The notes beneath the pieces are model-generated. The model was given only the letters and a program-made list of their open reading frames with translations, searched no databases and was not told the DNA's origin. A stretch of 32,223 nt of DNA from the NCBI GenBank assembly GCA_030536575.1, contig JAUNPS010000045.1, forward strand, positions 1 through 32,223, given 5' to 3'. The DNA is from Eubacteriales bacterium. Its GTDB lineage: Bacteria > Bacillota > Clostridia > Lachnospirales > Lachnospiraceae. This document shows, piece after piece, positions 16,001 through 24,705 of this stretch; the stretch's first letter is position 1; every line of letters starts with the position of its first letter. A program made the translations under genes and the position numbers.

Positions 16001-17446
16001 TTACTCCCCGATATCCGGAAGCACGTCCGCCGGAATCGGGCACTGATACGTCTGTCCCTCCATCCGTCCGGCAAATTCCGCCTTCGCCTGCTCCACAAGC
16101 TCCGGATGCTCCATCAGATCCACGCACGCCCCGGCCATCACCTGGCCCGCATAGATCACGCCCTTATGCGCAATTCCCGTGTGGTTGCAGGCTACGTACT
16201 GCCAGGAATGCTCCGGAATCCGCGCCGCCGCCGTGGGCGCGAAAAACATTGCCGTGGGACATAAGAAACTGACGTCCCCCACATCCGTACTGGCGCAGAT
16301 CGGGTCTTCCCAGTGCCGGTAAGGCAGGACGAAATCGTTCAGATTCCAGCCTTTTTTCGCCGCCCGCGCCGCCAGAAGCTTCTTCCACTCCGGATCTAAC
16401 TTGGCCGCCAGGTCTGTGGCGCTCTCCTGCACTTCATAGGACTGGTTAATGGCCGCGCCGAATGCATATTCCTCTTCCGTATAAACCGGGAAAGGCGCTT
16501 CTTCCAGATTCGCCTGAAGGACACGTTCCAGAACCTCGTTCGGAATCGTCTCCGACAGCGCGGAGGTCAGCTCGATTTCCACCGTCGTTTCCGTCATCAA
16601 TGCTGCGCCCTGTGCAATCTTTTTCACCCGCTCGCACAGTGCCATTGCCTGTGCAACCTTCGGCGCGCGGATACTGTATTCCATCTTCGTATAATCCTGC
16701 ACCACGTTCGCCGCTTTTCCGCCCGCGTCCAAAAACGCGTAGTGCACCCTGGCCTTATCCGCCATGTGTTCCCGCAGAAACTGCACGCCGATGTTCATCA
16801 GCTCGGCCCCGTCCAGCGCGGAACGCCCGCTCTCCGGAGTCGCCGCCGCATGGGCCGCAATGCCGTGGAACGTGACCTCCAGATGGATCACCGCCAGCGT
16901 AGAGCCGCTGAACACATTGGCCGTCGCATACGGATGCCAGGTCAGTGCCGCATCCAGCCCTTCGAAAATGCCTTCTCTCGCCATGAAGACCTTTCCGGAG
17001 CCGCCTTCCTCCGCCGGGCATCCCAGATAAATCACGGTCCCGGAAACTTCCGGATGGGCCTGTAAATAATCCTTTACAGCCACCGCGCCTGCAAGCGCCC
17101 CCACGCCCAGGCAGTTGTGACCGCAGCCATGCCCGTTTCCGCCTTCCACTTCCGGTTCCCGCACCGCCACGCCGGCCTTCTGGCTTAAGCCCGCCAGCGC
17201 GTCAAACTCGCCCAGGATTCCGATCACCGGTTTCCCATGGCCATAAGTTCCTGAAAAGGCTGTGGGAATCCCGGCCAGCCCCCGCTCGACCGCGAACCCT
17301 TCCTTTTCCAGAATCCCGATCAGCTCCTGGCTGGAACGGTACTCCCGGAAGCTGGTCTCCGCATATTCCCAGATGTGGTCCGCCGCCTGGATGTACTGTT
17401 CCTGTTTTTGACTGACTGATTCAAATAACTGTTCCTTCGCCGTCAT
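16001..17446 (-). CDS. M20D amidohydrolase, AbgB-like
   Basis: Protein of 481 residues from the M20 metallo-hydrolase family, D subgroup (AbgB, indole-acetyl-amino-acid hydrolases). The two-metal site is represented by GNGHGCGHN, CPAEEGGSG, the downstream histidine in LTWHPY and the C-terminal CNHTGIAHKG. The dimerisation/lid domain with HGIAAHAAATPE is also present. Characterised relatives hydrolyse amide bonds of N-acyl or N-aroyl amino acids such as p-aminobenzoyl-glutamate. GGGAGGTG precedes the ATG. Last gene of operon C, behind a sugar-type ABC importer and another M20 enzyme, suggesting that the imported compound carries an amide bond. Substrate unknown; cytoplasmic. Confidence 0.88.
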   Translation of the reverse strand: MTAKEQLFESVSQKQEQYIQAADHIWEYAETSFREYRSSQELIGILEKEGFAVERGLAGIPTAFSGTYGHGKPVIGILGEFDALAGLSQKAGVAVREPEVEGGNGHGCGHNCLGVGALAGAVAVKDYLQAHPEVSGTVIYLGCPAEEGGSGKVFMAREGIFEGLDAALTWHPYATANVFSGSTLAVIHLEVTFHGIAAHAAATPESGRSALDGAELMNIGVQFLREHMADKARVHYAFLDAGGKAANVVQDYTKMEYSIRAPKVAQAMALCERVKKIAQGAALMTETTVEIELTSALSETIPNEVLERVLQANLEEAPFPVYTEEEYAFGAAINQSYEVQESATDLAAKLDPEWKKLLAARAAKKGWNLNDFVLPYRHWEDPICASTDVGDVSFLCPTAMFFAPTAAARIPEHSWQYVACNHTGIAHKGVIYAGQVMAGACVDLMEHPELVEQAKAEFAGRMEGQTYQCPIPADVLPDIGE

Positions 17447-17486
17447 GGCGCACCTCCCGTTCCCACCGGGGACATTCCCCGGCCTT

Positions 17487-18620
17487 TTATTGAAATTGTT
17501 CAGAAATCAGTTCCGCCGCAATCGCAAACCCGGTCTTCAGGCTGTCCGTGTAAATCCATTCCTCTCTGGTATGGGCCTGTCCCCCCAGACAAAGCCCGAT
17601 GGTCGCCGCCGGAATCCCCAGAGAAAACGGGATATTGCAGTCCGTGGATGCGGAGGTAAAGCCCGGCATCCGCCCGCTGTGTTTCGCGATAATGTCCCTG
17701 CACATATTCGAAAGCGCTTCCTGCGCCGGATTCTTCGCGTCTTTCCGCCCGCAGGGCCGCTCGCCCATGATCTCTACATTGACCTCCAGCCCTTTGTTCC
17801 GGAAATCCGCCACAACCCGTTCAAAATTCTCACGTACCAGGGCCATGCTTTCCAGATTGTCCGAACGGAACTCATAGAGCATTTCCGCCTGCTGTGCGAT
17901 CGTGTTGACGGAAGTCCCTCCTTTGACCACGCCCACATTGTAGGTGGTCTTGCTTCCGTCCTGGGGCACCTGATATTTGTACAATTCCTGGATCATCGCC
18001 GCCAGTTCCGCCAGGGCGTTCCGGTTTCCGAAATTAAAATACGAATGGCCGCCCTCGGTCTTCACTTCCACGCGATACCGGGTGGAACCCACTGCGCAGT
18101 TGCACACTTCGTCAATGTAGCCGTCAAAGGATACCACCTGCGCCAGGCTGTCCTGATACCGCTTCACAAGCGCCTTGGAGCCTTTCAGATTTCCCAGGCC
18201 CTCCTCACAGGAATTCGCCGCGAAAATCAGGTTCCCTTTCGTTTCCGGCTGATACTGCGCCGCGTATTTAGCCATCAAAAGCAGGATCGCCACATTAGCC
18301 GTGTCGTCTCCAACGCCCGGCGAGAACATTTTCCCGCCCTCTTCCCGGACGCCCATGGACTCCATATCCGGAAATACCGTATCCGTATGGGCCATGAACA
18401 GCGCGGTGGGCTTCCCTTCCTCATACCGGTAAGGGTAGATCACATTTTTCGCCTCGTCGATAAAGACGCCTTTGGCTCCCTGGTTTTCCAGCCATTCTTT
18501 GATGAACGCTGCCCGGCGCTCCTCGTAGTGGCTGGGGGCCGGGATCTTGCAGAGTTCCCACAAGAGTCCCTTCACCTCGTCCTGATGCTCTTTTACAAAT
18601 GTTTCCAGTCTTTGTTCCAT
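17487..18620 (-). CDS. M20 family metallopeptidase (PepT-like)
   Basis: Protein of 377 residues. Metal ligands are visible as MAHTDTV (H78, with D80), GVGDDTAN (D105), SCEEG (E139/E140, catalytic base and ligand), SFDG (D166) and the C-terminal QAHTREEW histidine. The family removes N-terminal residues from short peptides or hydrolyses N-acyl amino acids. AAAAGGATG precedes the ATG, and the gene starts 6 bases after the stop of the permease gene, so it is firmly in operon C. Length and motifs look complete. It probably works with the AbgB-like enzyme on the same imported molecule. Confidence 0.88.
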   Translation of the reverse strand: MEQRLETFVKEHQDEVKGLLWELCKIPAPSHYEERRAAFIKEWLENQGAKGVFIDEAKNVIYPYRYEEGKPTALFMAHTDTVFPDMESMGVREEGGKMFSPGVGDDTANVAILLLMAKYAAQYQPETKGNLIFAANSCEEGLGNLKGSKALVKRYQDSLAQVVSFDGYIDEVCNCAVGSTRYRVEVKTEGGHSYFNFGNRNALAELAAMIQELYKYQVPQDGSKTTYNVGVVKGGTSVNTIAQQAEMLYEFRSDNLESMALVRENFERVVADFRNKGLEVNVEIMGERPCGRKDAKNPAQEALSNMCRDIIAKHSGRMPGFTSASTDCNIPFSLGIPAATIGLCLGGQAHTREEWIYTDSLKTGFAIAAELISEQFQ

Positions 18621-18626
18621 TTCTGA

Positions 18627-19517
18627 TCATCCTTTTACTGCGCCAAGTGTGATACCTTTTGCAAAGTTATTCTGAATAAACGGATAGATAATGGCAATCG
18701 GCAGGATACCGATGACCGCGATCGCCATACGCACCGAGGTAGACGGCAGCGTTGATAGATCCGTCGACTGCCCTACCGTCACATTCGAGGACAGGTACTG
18801 AATTTCCTGGATCATCCGGTTTAACAGGTTCTGGATCGTAAACAGCTCGGTTTTCGTGGTAATGTAGTACAGACCGTTCTGCCAGTCGTTCCAGTACAGG
18901 ATCATCGTAAACAAGGCAACCGTTGCAATGATCGGCTTCGACATCGGGATCGATACCTTGTAAAAGGTCTGGAACTCGCTCGCCCCGTCGATGGAGGCCG
19001 CCTCCAGGATTTCCTCCGGAAGGCTGGTCTGGAAATAGCTCCGCATCAGCATGATATAGTAGGCACGTACCAGCAGGTTCGGGATCAAAAGCGCCCAGAT
19101 CGTGTTTTTGATGTGGAAGGTGCCCGTATACATCATGTAAGTCGGAACCAGGCCGCCGTTAAACAGCATGGTGAAGAATACATAGAAGGTCAGGAACCGT
19201 TTCCCCGGAATGCCCGGACGGGAAATCGCGTAAGCCAGCATCGTGGTCACTGTCAGGCTCACCGCAAGGCCAAGCCCGGTCACAACGAAGGACATTCCGT
19301 ATGCCCGCATGATCACGCCGCCGCTCTTGAACAGATACTTATAGGCATCCAGGCTGAATTTTTCCGGGAAGAACTGATAGCCGTTCCGGATCAGCGCCGT
19401 ATTGTCCGTAAAGGAAGAAACCACCAGGAGAATCAGCGGAATAATGCAGCAGATTACATCCAGGCTCAGAAATATATTTGCAAAAGCCAGAAATCCTTTT
19501 GTTCTTTTGGAATTCAT
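18627..19517 (-). CDS. Carbohydrate ABC transporter permease, YtcP/LplC type
   Basis: Inner-membrane permease of 296 residues with six predicted membrane segments. The ATPase-contacting EAA loop reads EAASIDGASEFQTFYKVSIP, and the protein ends in the QNNFAKGITLGAVKG tail typical of YtcP/LplC. It forms a heterodimer with the permease encoded upstream and imports a saccharide-like compound using an ATPase not encoded here. The start follows TAGGAGG, in which the previous gene's stop codon is part of the ribosome binding site. Confidence 0.93.
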   Translation of the reverse strand: MNSKRTKGFLAFANIFLSLDVICCIIPLILLVVSSFTDNTALIRNGYQFFPEKFSLDAYKYLFKSGGVIMRAYGMSFVVTGLGLAVSLTVTTMLAYAISRPGIPGKRFLTFYVFFTMLFNGGLVPTYMMYTGTFHIKNTIWALLIPNLLVRAYYIMLMRSYFQTSLPEEILEAASIDGASEFQTFYKVSIPMSKPIIATVALFTMILYWNDWQNGLYYITTKTELFTIQNLLNRMIQEIQYLSSNVTVGQSTDLSTLPSTSVRMAIAVIGILPIAIIYPFIQNNFAKGITLGAVKG

Positions 19518-19528
19518 CTCGCCACCTC

Positions 19529-20449
19529 CTAAATAAATGCGCTGTCTTTATCAATTTTCCGTGTCACCGCATTCGCCAGCATAACAATGATAAAGCCAAC
19601 CACCGACTGATACAGACCCGCCGCGGCGCTCATACCGATATTCCCCTGCTGCAGCAGTCCGCGGTATACATAGGTATCGATTACGTTTGTCGTCGAATAA
19701 ATACTTCCGGAGTTCATCGGAACCTGATAGAACAGGCCGAAATCCGAGTAGAAAATACGGCCGATCGACAGCATCACCATCGTGATGATCGTCGGGCGCA
19801 GCAGCGGAAGCGTGATATAGCGAATCTTCTGCCAGGGGCCCGCCCCTTCCAGCTCCGCCGCTTCGTAGTAGCCCCGGTCGAATCCGACGACGGATGCGTA
19901 GTACGTGATACTGGTATAACCAGTGCTCTGCCACAGATACACGATGACAATGATCACCGGCCAGTATTTCGCCTCACTGTACCAGCTGATCCCCTCTTTT
20001 CCCAGCGCTTTCAGGATCGCATTGTTGATAAATCCGGATTCTGCGCTCAGGAACGCGAATACCAGGTAACTGATGATAACCCAGGAAATCAGGTGCGGAA
20101 GCAGGATTACGCTCTGGTAAAGCTTCGCGGCCCGTGCCTGCACTTCGCTTAACAGGATTGCAATGCAGACCGACAAAACGGTTCCGCAGATAATAAACGC
20201 GATATTATATCCAAGAGTATTTCGGGTAATCGTCCAGGCGTCCGAGGTTGCAAACAAAAATTTGAAATTTTTCAGGCCTGCCCAACTGCTGCCCCAGATA
20301 CCCTTTCTGGCACTGTAGTTTTTAAATGCAATGATCAGCCCGCCCATCGGCAGGTAGTTATTGATAAACAGATACGCCAAACCCGGCAAAGCCATCAGAT
20401 AGAACGGCAGGTAGCGGCGCACCTTGCTCTTTTTCTTTCCCTTCGTCAT
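19529..20449 (-). CDS. Carbohydrate ABC transporter permease, LplB/YteP type
   Basis: Inner-membrane permease of 306 residues with six membrane segments, a short basic N-terminus (KGKKKSKVRRY) and the EAA loop EAAELEGAGPWQKIRYITLP. It is the partner of the YtcP-type permease encoded next. GGGAGGAATGAACC precedes the ATG. It is separated from the upstream binding-protein gene by a terminator-like hairpin (20474-20502), which would lower permease output relative to the binding protein. Confidence 0.93.
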   Translation of the reverse strand: MTKGKKKSKVRRYLPFYLMALPGLAYLFINNYLPMGGLIIAFKNYSARKGIWGSSWAGLKNFKFLFATSDAWTITRNTLGYNIAFIICGTVLSVCIAILLSEVQARAAKLYQSVILLPHLISWVIISYLVFAFLSAESGFINNAILKALGKEGISWYSEAKYWPVIIVIVYLWQSTGYTSITYYASVVGFDRGYYEAAELEGAGPWQKIRYITLPLLRPTIITMVMLSIGRIFYSDFGLFYQVPMNSGSIYSTTNVIDTYVYRGLLQQGNIGMSAAAGLYQSVVGFIIVMLANAVTRKIDKDSAFI

Positions 20450-20473
20450 GGTTCATTCCTCCCTTTTGGGTGC

Positions 20474-20502
20474 AAAAAGGGCCCGGCGGAGTCCGCCGAG
20501 CC
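20474..20502 (-). terminator. Intra-operon terminator/attenuator between binding protein and permeases
   Basis: Minus strand: GGCTCGGCGGA (20502-20492) pairs with TCCGCCGGGCC (20490-20480), with one G-U, followed by CTTTTTG (20479-20473). It sits in the 90-base gap after the binding-protein gene. A partial terminator or 3' stabilising stem-loop here is a common way to obtain excess binding protein. Confidence 0.75.
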
Positions 20503-20539
20503 CCCTCGCTTCGTTCATAGTCTTATTTCTGCTGTAGAA

Positions 20540-22000
20540 TTATTCTCCCTGGGCTGCCAGCCATGCATCGAGCTGCTCCTGTTTCTCGTCGATGATGGTC
20601 TGCAGGCCTGCTGCGTACAGTTTTTCGTTCATTTCCGGAAGGGTGGTCTCCGGATCCAGAGCGCCGCATTCCAGGCTCATCCGATATTCGTCGTATACGC
20701 TCTGTACGGCTGCCATCTCAGTGGTTACGTCGATGTTGTCATAGAAGAAACCATATGCTTTGGAAACAATACCGGTCTGGTTCCATTCCTTGGTCTGCTC
20801 CCATACATCCGGGTCATTGGTTTCCCATACTTTTGCCAGGAATTCGTTGCCGACTGCCCAAACGTTTGCGGACATGTTATAACCAACGGTGGTGGCGTCT
20901 ACGCCGTCCGGATAGCGGATGGTTCCGTCGTCATTTACCACATAGTGTTCGCCTTCGATACCGTAGCACATCAGGTCAACGATTTCCGGATCGGTGTAAA
21001 GCAGGTTGATGAACTGCATGGCTTTTTCCGGATATTCGCAGTTTTCCGGGATCGTCCACTGCCAGTTGTTGCCGGTCTGGGTGAAGGTTTCCAGAACCTG
21101 TACGAAGGTCATATCTACGCCGCTGGCGTTTTCTTCCTGGGTTTCGATGCCCGGCTTGTTTGCGTTGAAGTAGCAGAACAGGTTTCCGGCTTTCATCAGG
21201 CTGGAACCGGCTTCCGTTGCGGTGGTTACGTCTTTGCTGAAGAATCCGCTTTCATACCAGTTATGCATCACATCCAGGTAGTTCCGATAGCCTTCGGATT
21301 CGAACAGGTTCGTTACCGTGGTGGTCTGGCCGTGGTCTTCCAGAACGCCGAAGTAGTCGCCCAGCTTATCCCATTCGATACAATACTGCATCGGGGAATA
21401 CCCTACCGTCGCAGGTGCTACGACCGTCATATCCGGCTCGTTTTCATGAACGATCTGGAAGATTTCAGTCATGTCGTCATAGCTGGATACATTGGAAACG
21501 TCGATGTCATATTTCTCCAGGATATCGGTCCGCATACCAAAGGTTCCATATCCGCAGGCAGAGTCTGCAATTACCGGGATGCCGTACTGAATACCGGCTA
21601 CCTGGCCCTGCTGCAGCCATTCGTCGCCTGCCGCTTCGATGATGCCTGTTCCGTACTCAGCCAGCAGGTCATCCAACGGCTTTAAGGCTTCGCTTGCAAG
21701 CGCCGTGGTGTAAACGCCGGAGTTGCATCCCATGACATCCAGCTTTTCATCGCCGGAAAGCATCAGGGTCATCTGCTGTTTGTAGCTTCCGGAGGGGATG
21801 ATCAGCAGTTCCACTTCCGCGCCGATCTTCTCTCTTGTGATCTCACTGATCTTTTCCTGTACTTTGTCAACTTCTGCGGGGGTGGTTCCGGTGATACGTA
21901 AGGCTACGACTAATTTGTCAACGTCCTCTGCGCTCGTCCCCATCGCCATGCTCATTGCCATTGCGCCGATTGTCAGCATTGCTAAAACTTTTTTCTTCAT
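20540..22000 (-). CDS. ABC transporter substrate-binding protein (family 1, DUF3502-like)
   Basis: Secreted binding protein of 486 residues. The signal peptide is MKKKVLAMLTIGAMAMSMAM with likely cleavage after GTSA (about residue 24). There is no lipobox cysteine, which is unusual for a Gram-positive binding protein. The mature part begins with a VALRITGTTPAEVDKVQEKI strand and helix typical of LplA/YtcQ-type proteins. The start at 22000 is chosen because AAGGAGAG lies upstream and the signal peptide begins there; a longer frame from 22063 has a charged non-signal N-terminus. First gene of operon C, followed by two permeases and two M20 hydrolases. Ligand unknown. Confidence 0.9.
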   Translation of the reverse strand: MKKKVLAMLTIGAMAMSMAMGTSAEDVDKLVVALRITGTTPAEVDKVQEKISEITREKIGAEVELLIIPSGSYKQQMTLMLSGDEKLDVMGCNSGVYTTALASEALKPLDDLLAEYGTGIIEAAGDEWLQQGQVAGIQYGIPVIADSACGYGTFGMRTDILEKYDIDVSNVSSYDDMTEIFQIVHENEPDMTVVAPATVGYSPMQYCIEWDKLGDYFGVLEDHGQTTTVTNLFESEGYRNYLDVMHNWYESGFFSKDVTTATEAGSSLMKAGNLFCYFNANKPGIETQEENASGVDMTFVQVLETFTQTGNNWQWTIPENCEYPEKAMQFINLLYTDPEIVDLMCYGIEGEHYVVNDDGTIRYPDGVDATTVGYNMSANVWAVGNEFLAKVWETNDPDVWEQTKEWNQTGIVSKAYGFFYDNIDVTTEMAAVQSVYDEYRMSLECGALDPETTLPEMNEKLYAAGLQTIIDEKQEQLDAWLAAQGE

Positions 22001-22058
22001 GTTCGCTCTCCTTCTCTTTGTTGTTTTTGTAGGTCTTTCTTTAAGGTATCTTAAATTT

Positions 22059-22113
22059 ATCATATTTTTTTAGAAGGAAAGTATAAAAATTCTGTTCCAA
22101 ATTATAAAAATTC
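22059..22113 (-). promoter_or_regulatory. Operon C promoter with two direct repeats
   Basis: Minus-strand -10 TATGAT at 22064-22059. The weak -35 TTTATA (22087-22082) is the end of an 11-bp direct repeat, GAATTTTTATA, at 22092-22082; a second copy is at 22113-22103, exactly 21 bp away. Two repeats two helical turns apart ending at the -35 is the usual layout for an AraC/YesN-type activator. The distal repeat lies within a few bases of the stop codon of the kinase gene, so the regulatory region is very compact. Confidence 0.7.
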
Positions 22114-22115
22114 CG

Positions 22116-23861
22116 TCATGTTGCCGTGCTGTTTGCCTCTTCTTTGATATCATCCGGAAGAAGGATCAAAGCACACGCGCCGCCGGTCTGCGGGTCGTTG
22201 TAACAGGTGATCTTCGCCGTATCGTGATACAGAAGCCAGAGGCGCTGGCTCACGTTCCGGATGCCGAAATGCTCCCCTTTTTCGTCCAGGATCTTCCGGT
22301 TCTTTTTCAGGCATTCCAGTACCCGTTCGGGGTAGCCTTCGCCGTCGTCCCGGATTTCGATTTCCAGCATATGGGGATCTTCTTTTTGGCGCACGGCCCG
22401 GATCCAGATGTGGGTGATCTCGCCTGCAGTCACCTGGTATTTCACGGTGTTTTCCACGAAGGTCTGGATCAGCAGGGGCGGGGCCAGCACCGTCCGCACG
22501 TCCTCCCCGATCTCCATTTCGCAGACAATGCTGTCCGGAAAGCGGAGCTGCTGAATCTGCAGGTAGTTCTCCACGCAGGCCAGTTCCCGCTCCAAGGTGT
22601 CCAGCGCACTTCCTTCCATCGTGTAGCGCAGATGGTTCCCCAGGTAGGTGGTCATCTGCTGGAGCAGGTCGTTTCGTCCCATCATGGAGAGATTATGGAT
22701 GACGTTCAGGCAATTGATATAAAAATGCGGGTTTGCCTGAAGCTTCATGTACTGAAGCTCCGCCCGCTGACGCCGGATACTTTCCTCATAGACGTCGATT
22801 TTCAGGTCTGCGATCTGGCTGCTCATGTCATCGAAAGCCTTGTTTACCATTGCGAATTCTTCGCAGTCCACATTTTCCTGGATGTGGATATCGAACTGTC
22901 CTTCGCTTAAACATTTCATGCCCCGCACCAGCTCGCTTAACGGCCAGAGTACCCAGCGGCGCATAATTGCCGTAAAGCCGATCAGGAACAGGATCAGCAG
23001 TACCGCCAACATTACGATCAGCACCCGGAAAGATTGGAGACCTTCCAGAATATTGTTGTCCCGGATCAGCGCCACCAGCCCGTAATCACCGCAGGAAGAG
23101 GGGACGGAGAGCATCATGAAGCGCTCCCGGTTCCCGCCGTCTTTCCGGTAATACTGCTGTTTTCCGGTGATTTGGATCGTGTCGGTTAAAGCCGGAAGCT
23201 GATGGCCCAGCTCTTCCCCGTCCACGGTACAGAAGGCCAGATATTCCATTTCGCCGAAACCGTCTTCCCGGAGGCGTTCCACCAGCGTGGAGACTTTCAC
23301 ACAGGCGCCCATATAGGTATCCCGCATCTTCAAAATCCGGATCAGGTAGGGTTCGCTGCCAATCCAGTACCAGATCCATTTCCCGCCAGAACCCTCTCCC
23401 TGCGCAATGATTTCTTTCGCCATCGCCCGAATCCGCGTCCGCTCTTCCCCGCCGATTCCATAATCGGAAGCATCCTGAAACTGATCCCGATTTGCCACGT
23501 AGACGAACAGATCCTCAATGTAGCTGTAGGAGGGAATGGCGGCTTCCAGTTCTTTTACCATTCTGGCTTGTGCAGTATAAAATTCTTTGTCATCCTGGGT
23601 GTAAGCGGCTGTGACCAGATTAGTGGATGACTGGAAGCCTACGAAAAAGTTTTCTACATCTTCGAAAGCATTGTCCACATTGCTCATAAAGAGGTTCAAT
23701 ACCCGGTAATTCGTCTCGAACACCTGGTTATGTACCACATTGATGGCATAAACGTTATTAAATACCAAAATGATCAAAAGAGTCGTGACCGCGGTCATCG
23801 TCACCGCCATGATCCGGAAACGGAAGGATTTCCAGGGGATTTTCCATTTTTTTACAGCCAT
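22116..23861 (-). CDS. YesM-type sensor histidine kinase
   Basis: Membrane kinase of 581 residues. Membrane segment 1 is at about 18-40 and segment 2 at about 277-300, with an extracellular sensor between them. A HAMP domain follows (about 300-355), then the phospho-acceptor region QANPHFYINCLN with H379, an N-box VENTVKYQ and a G-box DDGEGYP. The H-box departs from the usual NPHFLYNTLN by having YINCLN. The start overlaps the end of the AraC gene by 10 bases, with AAAGGAG upstream. No receiver-domain protein is encoded directly beside it, so its partner may be the regulator at 1096-2685 or the one at 26424-27959. Last gene of the regulatory operon, ending at the operon C operator. Confidence 0.92.
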   Translation of the reverse strand: MAVKKWKIPWKSFRFRIMAVTMTAVTTLLIILVFNNVYAINVVHNQVFETNYRVLNLFMSNVDNAFEDVENFFVGFQSSTNLVTAAYTQDDKEFYTAQARMVKELEAAIPSYSYIEDLFVYVANRDQFQDASDYGIGGEERTRIRAMAKEIIAQGEGSGGKWIWYWIGSEPYLIRILKMRDTYMGACVKVSTLVERLREDGFGEMEYLAFCTVDGEELGHQLPALTDTIQITGKQQYYRKDGGNRERFMMLSVPSSCGDYGLVALIRDNNILEGLQSFRVLIVMLAVLLILFLIGFTAIMRRWVLWPLSELVRGMKCLSEGQFDIHIQENVDCEEFAMVNKAFDDMSSQIADLKIDVYEESIRRQRAELQYMKLQANPHFYINCLNVIHNLSMMGRNDLLQQMTTYLGNHLRYTMEGSALDTLERELACVENYLQIQQLRFPDSIVCEMEIGEDVRTVLAPPLLIQTFVENTVKYQVTAGEITHIWIRAVRQKEDPHMLEIEIRDDGEGYPERVLECLKKNRKILDEKGEHFGIRNVSQRLWLLYHDTAKITCYNDPQTGGACALILLPDDIKEEANSTAT

Positions 23862-24694
23862 CCGTCATTCTCCTTTCGAAAACCGCTGGGGCTTGTGCCG
23901 CACTCCTGCTTAAAGAGCTTGTTAAAGGTCTTCACGTCCCGGAAACCGGACTGGTAGCAGATTTCGGTGACGCTGATGTTTTCGGTCATCAAAAGCCACT
24001 TCGCCCGGTCGATCCGGAGTTTTTTGATGTATTCCTGGAAGGTCACGCCCATGCATTTGCTGAAATACCTGGAAAAATAGGCGGAATTAAAGCCCACATG
24101 GTCGGCGCACTCCCCCAGTGTGATCGCCTCGCAGTAGTGGAGGGCAATGTATTCTAAAATATCCTGGATGCGGGAAACCTGCTCCCGCCGCTTCGCCCGC
24201 TGAACCTTCGGAATGTCCCGCACGGCCAGCAGCAGCAGTTCGTCCGTATACGTCTTCACCGCCAACTGCCAGGCATACCCTTTTTGGGTATATTCCCGGT
24301 AGATCTCCTCCGCGATTTCCCGCATCCGCATGACGGTCCGGGGACTCCAGTAGCGGCTGAACATCTGTCGGTTCTGGATTTCTTCCCGGATCCAGCGGCC
24401 CTCTCCGCCTTCCTCCATCCCTTTTCCCATCAGCTTCAGGTCTAAGAGGATCGCCAGGCGTTCGCCGTCTTCGGAGCCCATTCCGATGCTGTGGCTGTGG
24501 AACGGGGGAATCAGGCACAATTCGCCGGGTTCCAGGCGGAGGGATTCGTCGGAGGCGGTGACTTCGAGGGCGCCCCGCTTTTGAAGGATCAGTTCCATTT
24601 CCTGGTGACAGTGGCTCATGAAGGGGTGATTGCCGTGCATGACGGCGGCTTTGGCCTGGTAGGGCCAGTTTTTCAGTTCGGCTTTGTATTCCAT
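23852..24694 (-). CDS. AraC family regulator with N-terminal cupin domain
   Basis: Cytoplasmic transcription factor of 280 residues. An N-terminal cupin ligand-binding domain at about 15-90 contains MSHCHQEMEL and PPFHSHSIG. The C-terminal AraC double helix-turn-helix covers about 175-277 and ends FRDVKTFNKLFKQECGTSPSGF. There is no receiver domain, so it probably senses a sugar or catabolite directly. The start at 24694 is chosen because AGAAGGTG lies upstream and because the frame extended to 24787 overlaps the kinase gene with unrelated residues. It lies between two histidine kinase genes and is a candidate for controlling operons A and B, which share a tandem operator-like element. Confidence 0.9.
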   Translation of the reverse strand: MEYKAELKNWPYQAKAAVMHGNHPFMSHCHQEMELILQKRGALEVTASDESLRLEPGELCLIPPFHSHSIGMGSEDGERLAILLDLKLMGKGMEEGGEGRWIREEIQNRQMFSRYWSPRTVMRMREIAEEIYREYTQKGYAWQLAVKTYTDELLLLAVRDIPKVQRAKRREQVSRIQDILEYIALHYCEAITLGECADHVGFNSAYFSRYFSKCMGVTFQEYIKKLRIDRAKWLLMTENISVTEICYQSGFRDVKTFNKLFKQECGTSPSGFRKENDGWL

Positions 24695-24705
24695 AATGCA
24701 CCTTC

